A stretch of DNA of 62,542 nt. Source: Bacillus rhizoplanae (lineage in GTDB: Bacteria > Bacillota > Bacilli > Bacillales > Bacillaceae_G). The position numbers were made by a program, and so were the translations under genes. A model generated the notes under the pieces. The model ran no database searches. It had not been told where the DNA came from and saw only the letters and a program-made list of their open reading frames with translations. How positions within the stretch are numbered: the stretch's first letter is position 1; each line of letters opens with the position of its first letter. This document shows, piece by piece, positions 11,257 through 19,028 of the stretch. The stretch spans positions 1 to 62,542 of the forward strand of contig NZ_CAKJTI010000021.1 in NCBI RefSeq assembly GCF_917563915.1, given 5' to 3'.

Positions 11257-11496
11257 ATGAAAAGGTTAGTGATTATTACAGTAGGTAAAACCCATAGCGG
11301 GAAGACCACATTTGCAAGAGCTTTGGAAAAAGAGTTAAATAACTCTTCTGTGATGGATCAAGATAACCACGCTGAATTTATAAACACTTTCTATAAGAAC
11401 CTACAACCCAAATAGGGACCTAATACTCTTAAGCACGCCCTTTCAAAGCTACAACTTTCGATAATCGTGCGCTATGTAAAACATATATGCATATGA
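11257..11496 (+). pseudogene. Truncated P-loop kinase/AAA-type ATPase gene
   Basis: The N-terminus MKRLVIITVGKTHSGKTTFA has a clear Walker A (GKTHSGKT) and continues into DQDNHAEFINTFYKNLQPK. A TAG at 11413 interrupts it, and the same frame goes on as GPNTLKHALSK before losing similarity and stopping at 11494. Related Bacillus proteins that I recall are about 170-180 residues with this exact order, so this copy carries both a nonsense mutation and loss of the C-terminal two thirds. The start at 11257 follows AAAGGGG at a long spacing. Confidence 0.65.
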
Positions 11497-11639
11497 TATA
11501 CAAAAGGGATTTCATTTTTCAAATGAGGATATCTTAGTAAAAGAGGAAAATATTATAAAAGGTGTGAATTGAGCTGTTTTGGATACAGTAACATTGATAT
11601 TTGTTCATTTGAATTTCATGATAAAGGAGAATTTTAATA

Positions 11640-11843
11640 ATGAACAAAGATAATATGTCGTTTAAAGAACCACAGCAAGCAGATTTTACGGAAGCCCCCC
11701 AATATAAAGAAAAAGTACCTTGGAAATTAGGTAGACATCTAAAAGATAAGCATATAGAGCAGTTAAGTGCATTAATAACAGATTATCATCAATATATGTT
11801 TCATTTATTGAATGATAAGGGGACTTATGTAAAGAAGGATTGA
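11640..11843 (+). CDS. Hypothetical small protein (67 aa)
   Basis: This soluble-looking, charged protein rich in Lys, Gln and Asp has no signal peptide or membrane segment. AAAGGAGA lies 8 bases before the ATG, which supports translation. It contains a short helical stretch (HLKDKHIEQLSALITDYHQY). I do not recognise a family. It sits in an accessory stretch between a broken kinase gene and a bcr1 remnant, so it could be a B. cereus-group orphan. Confidence 0.55.
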   Translation: MNKDNMSFKEPQQADFTEAPQYKEKVPWKLGRHLKDKHIEQLSALITDYHQYMFHLLNDKGTYVKKD

Positions 11844-11893
11844 ATTATATAAGCTATCGATGACTTGGATTATGTGAATGAAATGTTATTCAT

Positions 11894-11947
11894 ATAAAGT
11901 GGAACTTCCATCAGTGGGGTTCTTACTGCCCGTTAATGTCGGATAAA
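11894..11947 (-). repeat. bcr1 remnant, 54 bp, reverse
   Basis: ATAAAGTGGAACTTCCATCA joins directly to TTCTTACTGCCCGTTAATG and ends in ATAAA. Both ends of the repeat are kept while the middle 100 bp is gone. Confidence 0.7.
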
Positions 11948-12066
11948 TTTTTTATAAAAATATAAGATAACAAAGTGTATTTTCTCCATAAGTGCATAGT
12001 CATAAAAAATAAGATAGCATATAATGATAAAGGGTTTTAAGAAAAAAAGTGAGGTGGAACTGTTTT

Positions 12067-12177
12067 ATGAGTAATCCGAGTATAGGAGAGTCGGACATAG
12101 CACCGACGTCAGAGGAAGTCATACAACTGAATATCCGAAGCGGGTTACTGCGTAAAAATAGTTACCGCTTCATATAA
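12067..12177 (+). CDS. Candidate 36-aa leader peptide (upstream ORF)
   Basis: An ATG at 12067, preceded by GAGGTGG, opens 36 codons (MSNPSIGESDIAPTSEEV...RFI) and ends in TAA at 12175. The frame overlaps the 5' arm of the long stem (12111-12122) and both arms of the GAAGCGG/CCGCTTC hairpin. Ribosome movement on it would therefore remodel the structure ahead of the DUF1003 gene. Translation is inferred from the Shine-Dalgarno-like site only. Confidence 0.45.
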   Translation: MSNPSIGESDIAPTSEEVIQLNIRSGLLRKNSYRFI

Positions 12178-12221
12178 ACTTTGGAAAGATGACTTCCTCT
12201 ATAAGAGAGGAGGTTTGTACA
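12075..12221 (+). promoter_or_regulatory. Structured 5' leader with ribosome-binding-site switch
   Basis: A perfect 12-bp pairing links AGAGGAAGTCAT (12111-12122) with ATGACTTCCTCT (12189-12200), enclosing the hairpin GAAGCGG (12137-12143) / CCGCTTC (12165-12171). Upstream is GTCGG/CCGAC (12090-12107). The 3' arm contains CCTCT (12196-12200), which can instead pair with AGAGG (12206-12210) and hide the AGGAGG (12208-12213) of the DUF1003 gene. The two pairings exclude each other, as in a translational switch. I could not match it to a riboswitch class I know. Confidence 0.6.
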
Positions 12222-12764
12222 ATGGTACAAAAATTCTGGAAGCAAATTAAAGGACAAAAAGAAGAAACTACGAAAATCCAAGGTTTTGATATTGACTTAA
12301 ACCAAGAAAGTTTAACACGTATTGATCGACTTGTAGATCGCTACGAGTCAGAAATACTTCACCAACTTGATAGTGAATACACACAACGAACAAAGTGGGC
12401 AGACCGAATAGCTGATAAAATTGCTCAGTTTGGAGGTAGTTGGCGATTCATCATCTGGTTTGCATGTTTTCTTGTTGGATGGATTATTTGGAATAGCTTG
12501 TCTATAACAAAAGGAGCACACTTTGATGCTCAGCCATTCATTTTATTGAACTTATGTTTATCTTTTATAGCAGCATTTCAAGCTCCCGTTATTATGATGA
12601 GCCAAAACCGTCAAGCTGCACGTGACAAACATGAATCTGTTATTGACTTTGCGATCAATTACAAAGCAGAGCAAGAGATTGATAATATGCAAAGTCGCTT
12701 ACACAATATAGAAAGCGAATTAGCGGAAATTAAAGAGCTGTTGAAACAATTAAAAACAGAATAA
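12222..12764 (+). CDS. DUF1003 membrane protein
   Basis: This 180-residue protein of the DUF1003 family has a soluble N-terminus, two transmembrane helices (about residues 83-103 and 115-137, around WRFIIWFACFLVGWIIWNS), and a C-terminal coiled coil ending in ELAEIKELLKQLK. The family's function is not established. The start at 12222 follows AGGAGG. A longer frame from 12189 would run through the RBS hairpin and is rejected. Expression is probably controlled by the structured leader and leader ORF just upstream. It ends in its own terminator. Confidence 0.85.
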   Translation: MVQKFWKQIKGQKEETTKIQGFDIDLNQESLTRIDRLVDRYESEILHQLDSEYTQRTKWADRIADKIAQFGGSWRFIIWFACFLVGWIIWNSLSITKGAHFDAQPFILLNLCLSFIAAFQAPVIMMSQNRQAARDKHESVIDFAINYKAEQEIDNMQSRLHNIESELAEIKELLKQLKTE

Positions 12765-12786
12765 ATATATTGCCTTTTAAAAGAGT

Positions 12787-12834
12787 AAAAGCTAATCATT
12801 TACAGGATGTAAGTAGATGATTAGCTTTTTTTAT
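12787..12834 (+). terminator. Terminator of the DUF1003 gene
   Basis: The 13-bp stem AAAAGCTAATCAT/ATGATTAGCTTTT is followed by a T run. Confidence 0.85.
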
Positions 12835-12986
12835 TTTATCCCGCTATTCGCGGGCAGTAAGCCCCCCACCTCAAGATTCAGAGAGAAGTGAAGAAGATAG
12901 GTGGGGGATAACTGCTGGCATGTGCCCGATTGGTTCAACTAACCATCAGTAGGGAAAAGCGCCCATTGATGGAAGTTTCACTTTAT
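12835..12986 (+). repeat. bcr1-like repeat, full length (tandem copy 1)
   Basis: TTTAT at both ends, start hairpin CCCGCTATTCGCGGG, central CCCCACCT/AGGTGGGG stem, and terminal hairpin with CAGTAGGG/CCCATTG. Its final TTTAT is the first TTTAT of the next copy. Confidence 0.9.
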
Positions 12987-13105
12987 CCCGCTCTAATGGG
13001 CAGTATCTTTAGGTGCTTCACGATGAAAAACTGCCCATAAGAGCCCGATCGGTTCAACTAACCATCAGTAGGGAAAAGCGCCTACTGATGGAAGTTTCAC
13101 TTTAT
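12982..13105 (+). repeat. bcr1-like repeat, shortened (tandem copy 2)
   Basis: Starts TTTATCCCGCTCTAATGGGCAG, has a replaced or shortened middle, then AACTGCCCATAAGAGCCCG and the terminal hairpin CCATCAGTAGG/CCTACTGATGG, ending in TTTAT. Confidence 0.85.
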
Positions 13106-13287
13106 CTGTTAATGTGTGAGTGATTATGAAATCAATCCTATTTGGGACATTATAACATGTAATATGAGGACAAGCCTGTTTTTGAAAAGAACAAGCTCTT
13201 ATTCCCATTCGAAACATAGGATAAATGGAATCCACTTGAAAGGATCCCACAAATGAAAAGGATTTTTATTAAAGGAGGAAAAGAGCA

Positions 13288-13482
13288 ATGAGTGAAAGTT
13301 GTGAACATGGGCATGGACATGGGCATCGTCATCACGGCAGTGGCTTTGCGCTTTTAATCGTATTGTTTATTTTATTAATCATCATTGGTGCTAGCTGCTT
13401 TGGCGGCTGCGGCGGTTTTGGTGGTGGCTACGGCGGCTTTGGTTATGGCGGTTATGGTGGTTATGGTGGTTTTGGCTGCTAA
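13288..13482 (+). CDS. YjcZ-like small sporulation membrane protein
   Basis: The 64-residue protein has a His/Gly-rich N-terminus (HGHGHGHRHHG), one hydrophobic helix of the YjcZ type (SGFALLIVLFILLIIIGAS, residues 18-36) and a Cys/Gly/Tyr-rich tail (CFGGCGG then FGYGGYGGYGG). YjcZ-family proteins are small and sporulation-associated; the extended His-rich head and Gly/Tyr tail are longer than in the minimal family. The start follows AAAGGAGG. The upstream motif CATAGGATA near 13213 might be a sporulation sigma -10 element, but this is weak. The His cluster might bind metal. Confidence 0.75.
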   Translation: MSESCEHGHGHGHRHHGSGFALLIVLFILLIIIGASCFGGCGGFGGGYGGFGYGGYGGYGGFGC

Positions 13483-13501
13483 TAAGTTAAAAACTATTGA
13501 A

Positions 13502-13530
13502 AATAGCCTTGTGCTCTGCACAAGGCTATT
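13502..13530. terminator. Bidirectional terminator
   Basis: A 13-bp stem AATAGCCTTGTGC/GCACAAGGCTATT lies between the convergent YjcZ-like gene and the ABC permease. Confidence 0.8.
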
Positions 13531-13534
13531 GTAC

Positions 13535-15517
13535 TCACAGTTTAATATGTTGTGATAACTTTTGAATGTAAAATGAGCGAATTAGGAAAAAGAAAATGAT
13601 TTCGACTATTCCAAAGAGGCTTAATACTAACATGGCTTCTTTTATTAAAGAGAAAGAGAGTGTACTTTGTATAAATTTAATTGCAAATAGTGTATGAATA
13701 GAAGCAATAGTATAAGGAACGAAAAATAGTATGGCTAATTGAATTGTTGCCGAACATATCATTTCAGACTTTGTTAATCCGATTTTTGTAATCGTCTTAT
13801 ATTTTTCTGCTTCTCTCGTTAAATCAGTATACATACGGAAGTACAGAACACTTCCTGCTCCGATAAAGAAAATAATTCCAAGAAATGTACCAGTGAAGAG
13901 GTAAGCAACATTCCATCGCTTCTCTGCATATAATTCATCGCTGGCAGTATAAATATGAAAGAAACTTTTCTGATCCTGCATCGTTTGCTGATGCGGATTT
14001 GGGAGTAAACTATGTGCATCGGCATCGGTCATACGCAATATGCGCTTTGTAAGCGGAAGCGTATTTTCCCAATTATCCACTTGGAAATTATAAAGTGTAA
14101 TTGGTTCGAGGTGTGGAATTTCGTTGTTTACAGCCTCATCCGACAGTACGATAAGATATACCCAAGTATGTTGCGGTATAATTGGCTTGTTTGCTATTTC
14201 TTTTATACGAAATTGTTTTTTATTAGATTGTAACGTAATATTTTCTTGCTTAAGAAAAGGATTTGTTAACAATTCTAATGTTACAGGCGAATATTTTGGA
14301 ATAACATATGTTTCGTTGTTAGCTAGTTGAATTTGAGAACGATTTAGAAATTTAGCAAGAATATTATAGTCGCTTTGTTTCATAATCCAAATATCTTCGT
14401 TGGCTGCCATATCTTTATATACAACTGATTTATGTTTTTGATATGTAAATTTGTCTTTCATTAATTCATTTTCTAGTGTTGTAATATGCTTCGTTTCAAA
14501 TGGATTCCCTTCGTAAGATGCGTAAGTAAATGGAAAAGGAAATGTTTCAGTTATAGAAGCCTTTGTGTGTTTATTAAGGGTGTATAATGTTGTAATAATG
14601 GTAAAAGCAGTTGCAGATAACACTGTTACAATGAAAAGCATATTAATATTGACACGAACTCGTGATGCCAAATCTGATATCCAAAGCATATTTGTTTTTT
14701 TCATATAAAAGCGTCGTCTCTTTTTTAATATCCAAATGAACAGGAAGCTAGCTTGTGAGAATAGAAAGTATGTCCCAACTGTAACAAGAGGAATAATGGC
14801 TAAGATAATGAGTACACCAACTCCATTTGTTAAGCTTTCTGCTGTTATATAACTTTGTGGATAAGCCGCAAAAATATAACCTGAAAGTAAACACAGTAAA
14901 CTAAAAATTGAAATGACAATGGAAGGCAGTTTCTCCTTCTTTGTACGAATTCCTCCTTTTAGAAGACGAGTTACTTTCCGTGTTTGAATTAAAGCAGGTG
15001 TAAAGACTGATACAATAATAAAAAGGATGAGAAATGTCGTTACAGTTGTCCAAATTGCTTCTGATGGCCAGTATAAATAAAGGCCGTTAACACCTGAAAT
15101 CTTTGAGGTGATTAATAAGAAAAAGTTAGAAAACACAAGGCCAACTTGAATGCCTATAAAAATAGAAAGCAATCCAATCAGCATATTTTCTAAAAAAATA
15201 AGTCGTTTTAGTTGTTTGTTTGAAATACCTAAAATCGTTAAAATGCCAAACTGCTTATTACGTACTTTTAAAAACGCTCCGATGGAGTACAACAAAAAGA
15301 AAAAAGAAAACAGTACAATTACAACTTGGGTAAAGCCAACTAAATTCATAAGAGGTCCGGTATCTTTATAGTCTTGTATATTTTGCAGGCGTGGATGATA
15401 CCGGTACACAGCAAATGAAAAGAAGACCGTAATGGAAAAAGAACTACTTAAAAAATAAGCAAAATAAGCTCTTGAATTACGGACGACATTTCTTAAAGCA
15501 AATTGCCAAAATTTCAT
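13535..15517 (-). CDS. BceB-type ABC transporter permease
   Basis: The 660-residue permease has the BceB/FtsX layout: about ten transmembrane helices, with a large extracellular domain (roughly residues 315-515) between helices 7 and 8 that in this family binds the antimicrobial peptide. The N-terminus (FWQFALRNVVRNSRAYFAYF) is typical. It overlaps the upstream ATPase gene by 4 bases. Together with BceRS-type genes just upstream it forms a peptide-antibiotic sensing and detoxification module. The particular peptide (bacitracin, lantibiotic or defensin type) cannot be read from sequence. Confidence 0.9.
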   Translation of the reverse strand: MKFWQFALRNVVRNSRAYFAYFLSSSFSITVFFSFAVYRYHPRLQNIQDYKDTGPLMNLVGFTQVVIVLFSFFFLLYSIGAFLKVRNKQFGILTILGISNKQLKRLIFLENMLIGLLSIFIGIQVGLVFSNFFLLITSKISGVNGLYLYWPSEAIWTTVTTFLILFIIVSVFTPALIQTRKVTRLLKGGIRTKKEKLPSIVISIFSLLCLLSGYIFAAYPQSYITAESLTNGVGVLIILAIIPLVTVGTYFLFSQASFLFIWILKKRRRFYMKKTNMLWISDLASRVRVNINMLFIVTVLSATAFTIITTLYTLNKHTKASITETFPFPFTYASYEGNPFETKHITTLENELMKDKFTYQKHKSVVYKDMAANEDIWIMKQSDYNILAKFLNRSQIQLANNETYVIPKYSPVTLELLTNPFLKQENITLQSNKKQFRIKEIANKPIIPQHTWVYLIVLSDEAVNNEIPHLEPITLYNFQVDNWENTLPLTKRILRMTDADAHSLLPNPHQQTMQDQKSFFHIYTASDELYAEKRWNVAYLFTGTFLGIIFFIGAGSVLYFRMYTDLTREAEKYKTITKIGLTKSEMICSATIQLAILFFVPYTIASIHTLFAIKFIQSTLSFSLIKEAMLVLSLFGIVEIIFFFLIRSFYIQKLSQHIKL

Positions 15518-16266
15518 CCACGTCTTCCTCCTAGCAATGCTAATACATCTAATATTTCTTGATAGAACTTTTCACGGTGGAGACCGCGGTGCAGTTCATT
15601 GTAAAGTTCACCATCTTTAATAAAAATGACGCGACTGCAATAACTAGCTGCAAATGGGTCATGTGTCACCATTAAAATAGTAGCTCGTTCCTCTTTATTT
15701 AACTTCGTAAATAACTCCATTACATCGATAGCTGCTTTAGAATCTAAGTTTCCTGTTGGTTCATCAGCAAGCAATAAAGATGGTTGATGAATAACAGCAC
15801 GGGCTACTGCCGTACGCTGTGCTTGTCCTCCTGAAATTTCAAAAATTCGTTTATTTAAAATGTGATTGATTCCGAGTTTGTTTGAAATTGTATCTAGCTT
15901 TTCATCCATTTCAGAAAGTGGAACATTATCTAACGTTAATGGCAGAACGATGTTTTCGCCAATTGTTAACGTATCTAATAAATTAAAACTTTGAAACACA
16001 AATCCTAACTCTTGCCGGCGGAACACAGCTAATTTTTCATTGCGAAACGTATGCGGTTGTTTTCCATTAATAAAGACCTCTCCTGATGTAGGAGAATCAA
16101 TTGTTGAAATGACATTTAATAAAGTTGACTTGCCGCTCCCTGATGGGCCCATAATGGCAACAAATTCGCCTTTATCCACGTGTAAATTAATATTTTTTAA
16201 AGCGGTATGAGGGACTTTTCCCTCATATACTTTCGATACATTTTTAATATGTAGTACTTCGTCCAT
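15514..16266 (-). CDS. BceA-type ABC transporter ATPase
   Basis: The 250-residue ATPase of the MacB/BceA group has Walker A GPSGSGKST near residue 40, Q-loop FQSFNLLD, signature EISGGQAQR and Walker B LLLADEPT, followed by the H-loop VTHD. The C-terminus (ELHRGLHREKFYQEILDVL) is the extension typical of BceA-type ATPases. It is coupled to the permease by a 4-base overlap. A bcr1 repeat separates it from the kinase gene upstream. Confidence 0.93.
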   Translation of the reverse strand: MDEVLHIKNVSKVYEGKVPHTALKNINLHVDKGEFVAIMGPSGSGKSTLLNVISTIDSPTSGEVFINGKQPHTFRNEKLAVFRRQELGFVFQSFNLLDTLTIGENIVLPLTLDNVPLSEMDEKLDTISNKLGINHILNKRIFEISGGQAQRTAVARAVIHQPSLLLADEPTGNLDSKAAIDVMELFTKLNKEERATILMVTHDPFAASYCSRVIFIKDGELYNELHRGLHREKFYQEILDVLALLGGRRG

Positions 16267-16296
16267 ATGTAAATCACCTTTCTAACTATGCTTATC

Positions 16297-16446
16297 TTTC
16301 ATCCCGCTATTCGCGGGCAGTAAGACCCCCACCTCACTCAAGATGCAGAGAGAACTAAGAAGGTAGGTGGGGGATAACTGCCCGTAAAAGCCCGATTGGT
16401 TCAACTAACCATCAGTGGGGGACCACTGATGGAAGTTTTACTTTAT
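16297..16446 (+). repeat. bcr1-like repeat, nearly full length
   Basis: Start hairpin CCCGCTATTCGCGGG, a central CCCCCACCT/AGGTGGGGG stem, a shortened terminal hairpin loop and an end TTTAT. It lies antisense between the kinase and ATPase genes of the Bce module. Confidence 0.9.
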
Positions 16447-16496
16447 TACAGTTTCATATGGCATATATAGTGAACGAATGAATGGGAAAAAGAGGA

Positions 16497-17507
16497 TTAT
16501 CCTTCATACTCTTCCGTTTTGTTCATTGCAACGTTATGGAAAATAATTTTGATACTTGTCCCTTTTCCAACTTCAGAGTCTAGTTTGACAGAATGACCTA
16601 AATAAGAACAAATTTTGCTAACAATATATAACCCCATACCAGTAGATTCTCCAAATGCTCGCCCATTTTTCCCAGTATAAAACGGTTCAAACACACGGCG
16701 AATATCTTCTTCCGGAATACCGACACCTTCATCCCGAACCTCAAAAACAATATCTTTTCCCCTTTGAAAAGCAGACAAGAATACTTTTTTTCCGCTTCCC
16801 GCTGAATAACGCACGGCATTTGTCATTAATTGATAAATAATAAATTTTAACCACTTTGCATCAGAAGTAACCATTAAATCAGAATGCACTTCTAGAACAG
16901 GAAAGACACCGCTTCTAATAAACAGTTCTTTTAAGTTGTTTATATTTTTCGTTACCGCATCTTTTAATGAAATGGTTTCCACGTGGAAATCTTCATGGAA
17001 GTTCGTTAACCGTGCCATATATAATGCCATATCCAGTCCTTGATTTAATCTCTCTAGCTCTTTTTTAAACTTCGGAATGAGGTGTTCGTCTTCCATTTCA
17101 AGCGCCATCAGCTGCATAACAGAAACGGGCGTTTTCATTTGATGAACCCATTGATTAATAAACATTTGATGTTCTTGCTGTTTGACTTCATATGTTTGCA
17201 ATTCCTTCTGAAATAGACGATATTGTGTACGAACAAGTTCATTTACGCTATGTGGCATAGGGGCAGTTGCTCGTTCGATAAACGCATCTTCCATTTTTTC
17301 AGGTGGTTCACTTAGTCTTTTATACAACCTGCGATTCCGAACGTAGCGGTAAGCAAGAAAGCAGATGAATAGATACATACTTAACACAATAAAATAAAAT
17401 TTATTGTGTTGAAATCCATCAACGGCATCATACAAAGCGAAGATGATGACAAAGTTTACAATATAAAGAAGTAAAAAACCAACATGATCACGTAAAAATA
17501 ACTTCAT
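16497..17507 (-). CDS. BceS-type intramembrane-sensing histidine kinase
   Basis: The 336-residue kinase has two N-terminal transmembrane helices (about 10-27 and 37-54) with almost no loop between them, the hallmark of intramembrane-sensing kinases that read the state of their partner transporter. The phospho-acceptor is H122 in NQWVHQMKTPVSV. ATP-binding boxes are N (NAVRYS), G1 (DEGVGIPEED) and G2 (GESTGMGLYI). It lies 3 bases downstream of the response regulator gene. Confidence 0.92.
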   Translation of the reverse strand: MKLFLRDHVGFLLLYIVNFVIIFALYDAVDGFQHNKFYFIVLSMYLFICFLAYRYVRNRRLYKRLSEPPEKMEDAFIERATAPMPHSVNELVRTQYRLFQKELQTYEVKQQEHQMFINQWVHQMKTPVSVMQLMALEMEDEHLIPKFKKELERLNQGLDMALYMARLTNFHEDFHVETISLKDAVTKNINNLKELFIRSGVFPVLEVHSDLMVTSDAKWLKFIIYQLMTNAVRYSAGSGKKVFLSAFQRGKDIVFEVRDEGVGIPEEDIRRVFEPFYTGKNGRAFGESTGMGLYIVSKICSYLGHSVKLDSEVGKGTSIKIIFHNVAMNKTEEYEG

Positions 17508-17510
17508 GAT

Positions 17511-18206
17511 TTATTCACTCCAAGTGGTGTTAAAGCGATAGCCTAAGCCGCGTACTGTTTCAATGGCATTTTCAATTCCAAGTTCAGTGAATTTTTTCCG
17601 AAGACGCGTAATATTTACGTTTAATGTATTCTCTTCAACAAAGCTTTCATCATCCCAAAGTGCAGATAATAAATCTTCTCGGTTTGCTGTACGAGGATAT
17701 TTTGATAGGAGCATTTCTGCTAGAATTGCTTCTTTCTTTGTTAGTAATACTTGCTCATTTCTAAAATGAAGCTCTGGTCGTTCAGGATATAGTTTTAATC
17801 CTTCCACTTCAACAATACGTTCTGACATACTCGGTGCATAGTCACCGTAAATGCGGCGTAATTGCCCTTTAATTTTTGCCATTACTACATCATAGTGGAA
17901 TGGCTTTGTAATATAATCATCCGCACCGCTTTCAATCGCCATAATTTGCTCCATTTCACCAGCGCGAGCTGAAATGAAAACAATTGGGCAAGTGGATTCA
18001 TGACGAATTTGACGGCACCAGTAGAAACCATCGAATTTTGGTAAATTTACATCTAATAAAACAAGGTGTGGTTTTACATTGTTAAATGAAATCATAATAT
18101 CATCAAAGTTATCAGCAACAATTGCTTCGTAACCGTATTTTTGAATGTGAGATTGTAGTAAAGATGAAATATTAGGATCGTCTTCTACAATTAAAATTTT
18201 GTACAT
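17511..18206 (-). CDS. BceR-type OmpR-family response regulator
   Basis: The 231-residue regulator has an N-terminal receiver domain (acidic pair 9-10, phospho-acceptor D52 in LLDVNLPKFDG, lysine in ITKPF) and a C-terminal OmpR-type winged helix (about 130-228; RGLGYRF at the end). It is first in the bceR-bceS-(bcr1)-bceA-bceB order on the minus strand. By analogy it activates its own transporter genes and perhaps the second BceAB pair at 19029-21732. Confidence 0.93.
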   Translation of the reverse strand: MYKILIVEDDPNISSLLQSHIQKYGYEAIVADNFDDIMISFNNVKPHLVLLDVNLPKFDGFYWCRQIRHESTCPIVFISARAGEMEQIMAIESGADDYITKPFHYDVVMAKIKGQLRRIYGDYAPSMSERIVEVEGLKLYPERPELHFRNEQVLLTKKEAILAEMLLSKYPRTANREDLLSALWDDESFVEENTLNVNITRLRKKFTELGIENAIETVRGLGYRFNTTWSE

Positions 18207-18350
18207 ATGGAAAATCCTCCTCTAACTTTGTGTATGTATAGTGTAACATGTGTTTTCTCAGTTTTCATTATGTCAGAAGAACCCACTACATTTTGTGGAT
18301 ATAATTGACAAATTATAAAAACCAATTTACGAATAAATCGTGTTTCAGAA

Positions 18351-18638
18351 TTGATTGTTGGTATTTTATTTTTAGTGATTGGTAACTATTTACCTCAGTG
18401 TAAACCGAATTTCTTCGTTGGGATTCGTACTCCGTGGACATTAAGCAATGAAGAAGTATGGCGTAAAACCCATCGTTTTAGCGGAAAAGTATTTATTGTT
18501 TTAGGTATTATCATGTGTTTAAGCATTTTTGCTCCTGTTACTTGGAAATCGTATATTGTACTGACTACTGTTTTAGCTGGAGTAGTAATCACAATGCTAT
18601 ATTCTTATTTTGCTTATAAGAAAGAGATGAAAGTATGA
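18351..18638 (+). pseudogene. SdpI-family immunity protein, C-terminal remnant
   Basis: The 95 codons match the C-terminal half of SdpI/YfhL-type membrane proteins (LVIGNYLPQCKPNFFVGIRTP and WTLSNEEVWRKTHRFSGKVF, then two transmembrane helices). Intact members are about 200-220 residues with an N-terminal membrane domain. Here the frame opens with a TTG without a Shine-Dalgarno site, and the upstream 40 bases in frame look like non-homologous leftovers. SdpI confers immunity to the SdpC toxin in B. subtilis. It is most likely a 5'-truncated gene. Confidence 0.6.
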
Positions 18639-18783
18639 AAAGAAGGTTCTTTTCTAAAGGAAAAATATTCATATTAATATATAGATAAAACATTATTGTG
18701 TAATAATTCTTTTAGGATAGGCTTATAATACAGCCCTTATATCAGCAATCTATTTATTATATATTATGAAAACGTTCAAAAAG

Positions 18784-18823
18784 AAAAAAGCCACTCTTCC
18801 AAATGGAAGAGTGGCTTTTTTCT
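18784..18823 (+). terminator. Strong intrinsic terminator
   Basis: A 17-bp stem AAAAAAGCCACTCTTCC/GGAAGAGTGGCTTTTTT. From here to 19028 I see only AT-rich promoter-like sequence and no gene. Confidence 0.85.
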
Positions 18824-19028
18824 AACATTACATAAATGTAATGTTCATGTAAGAGAAATAGATAGTGTGGCATTAGTGGCGGTGCTATAGTAACAAAGTA
18901 CTTAAGAAAATCATTTTAATATAATTTTTATAGAAGATATTGTGACTTATATAACAATCATGTTTGTGTAAGGGGGTTCAATCGTGGCAACAGTAATGAT
19001 GAGATAAGGTAAAGTGAGGGATATAGTA

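Noticed and set aside
12064-12221. Leader of the DUF1003 gene as an M-box, ydaO or yybP-ykoY riboswitch
   Set aside because: The conserved core motifs of these classes are not present; kept as an unassigned structured leader.
12835-13105. CRISPR-like direct repeats
   Set aside because: Two near-identical adjacent copies, but they are about 120-150 bp long with no spacers and match the bcr1-like family seen dispersed elsewhere.
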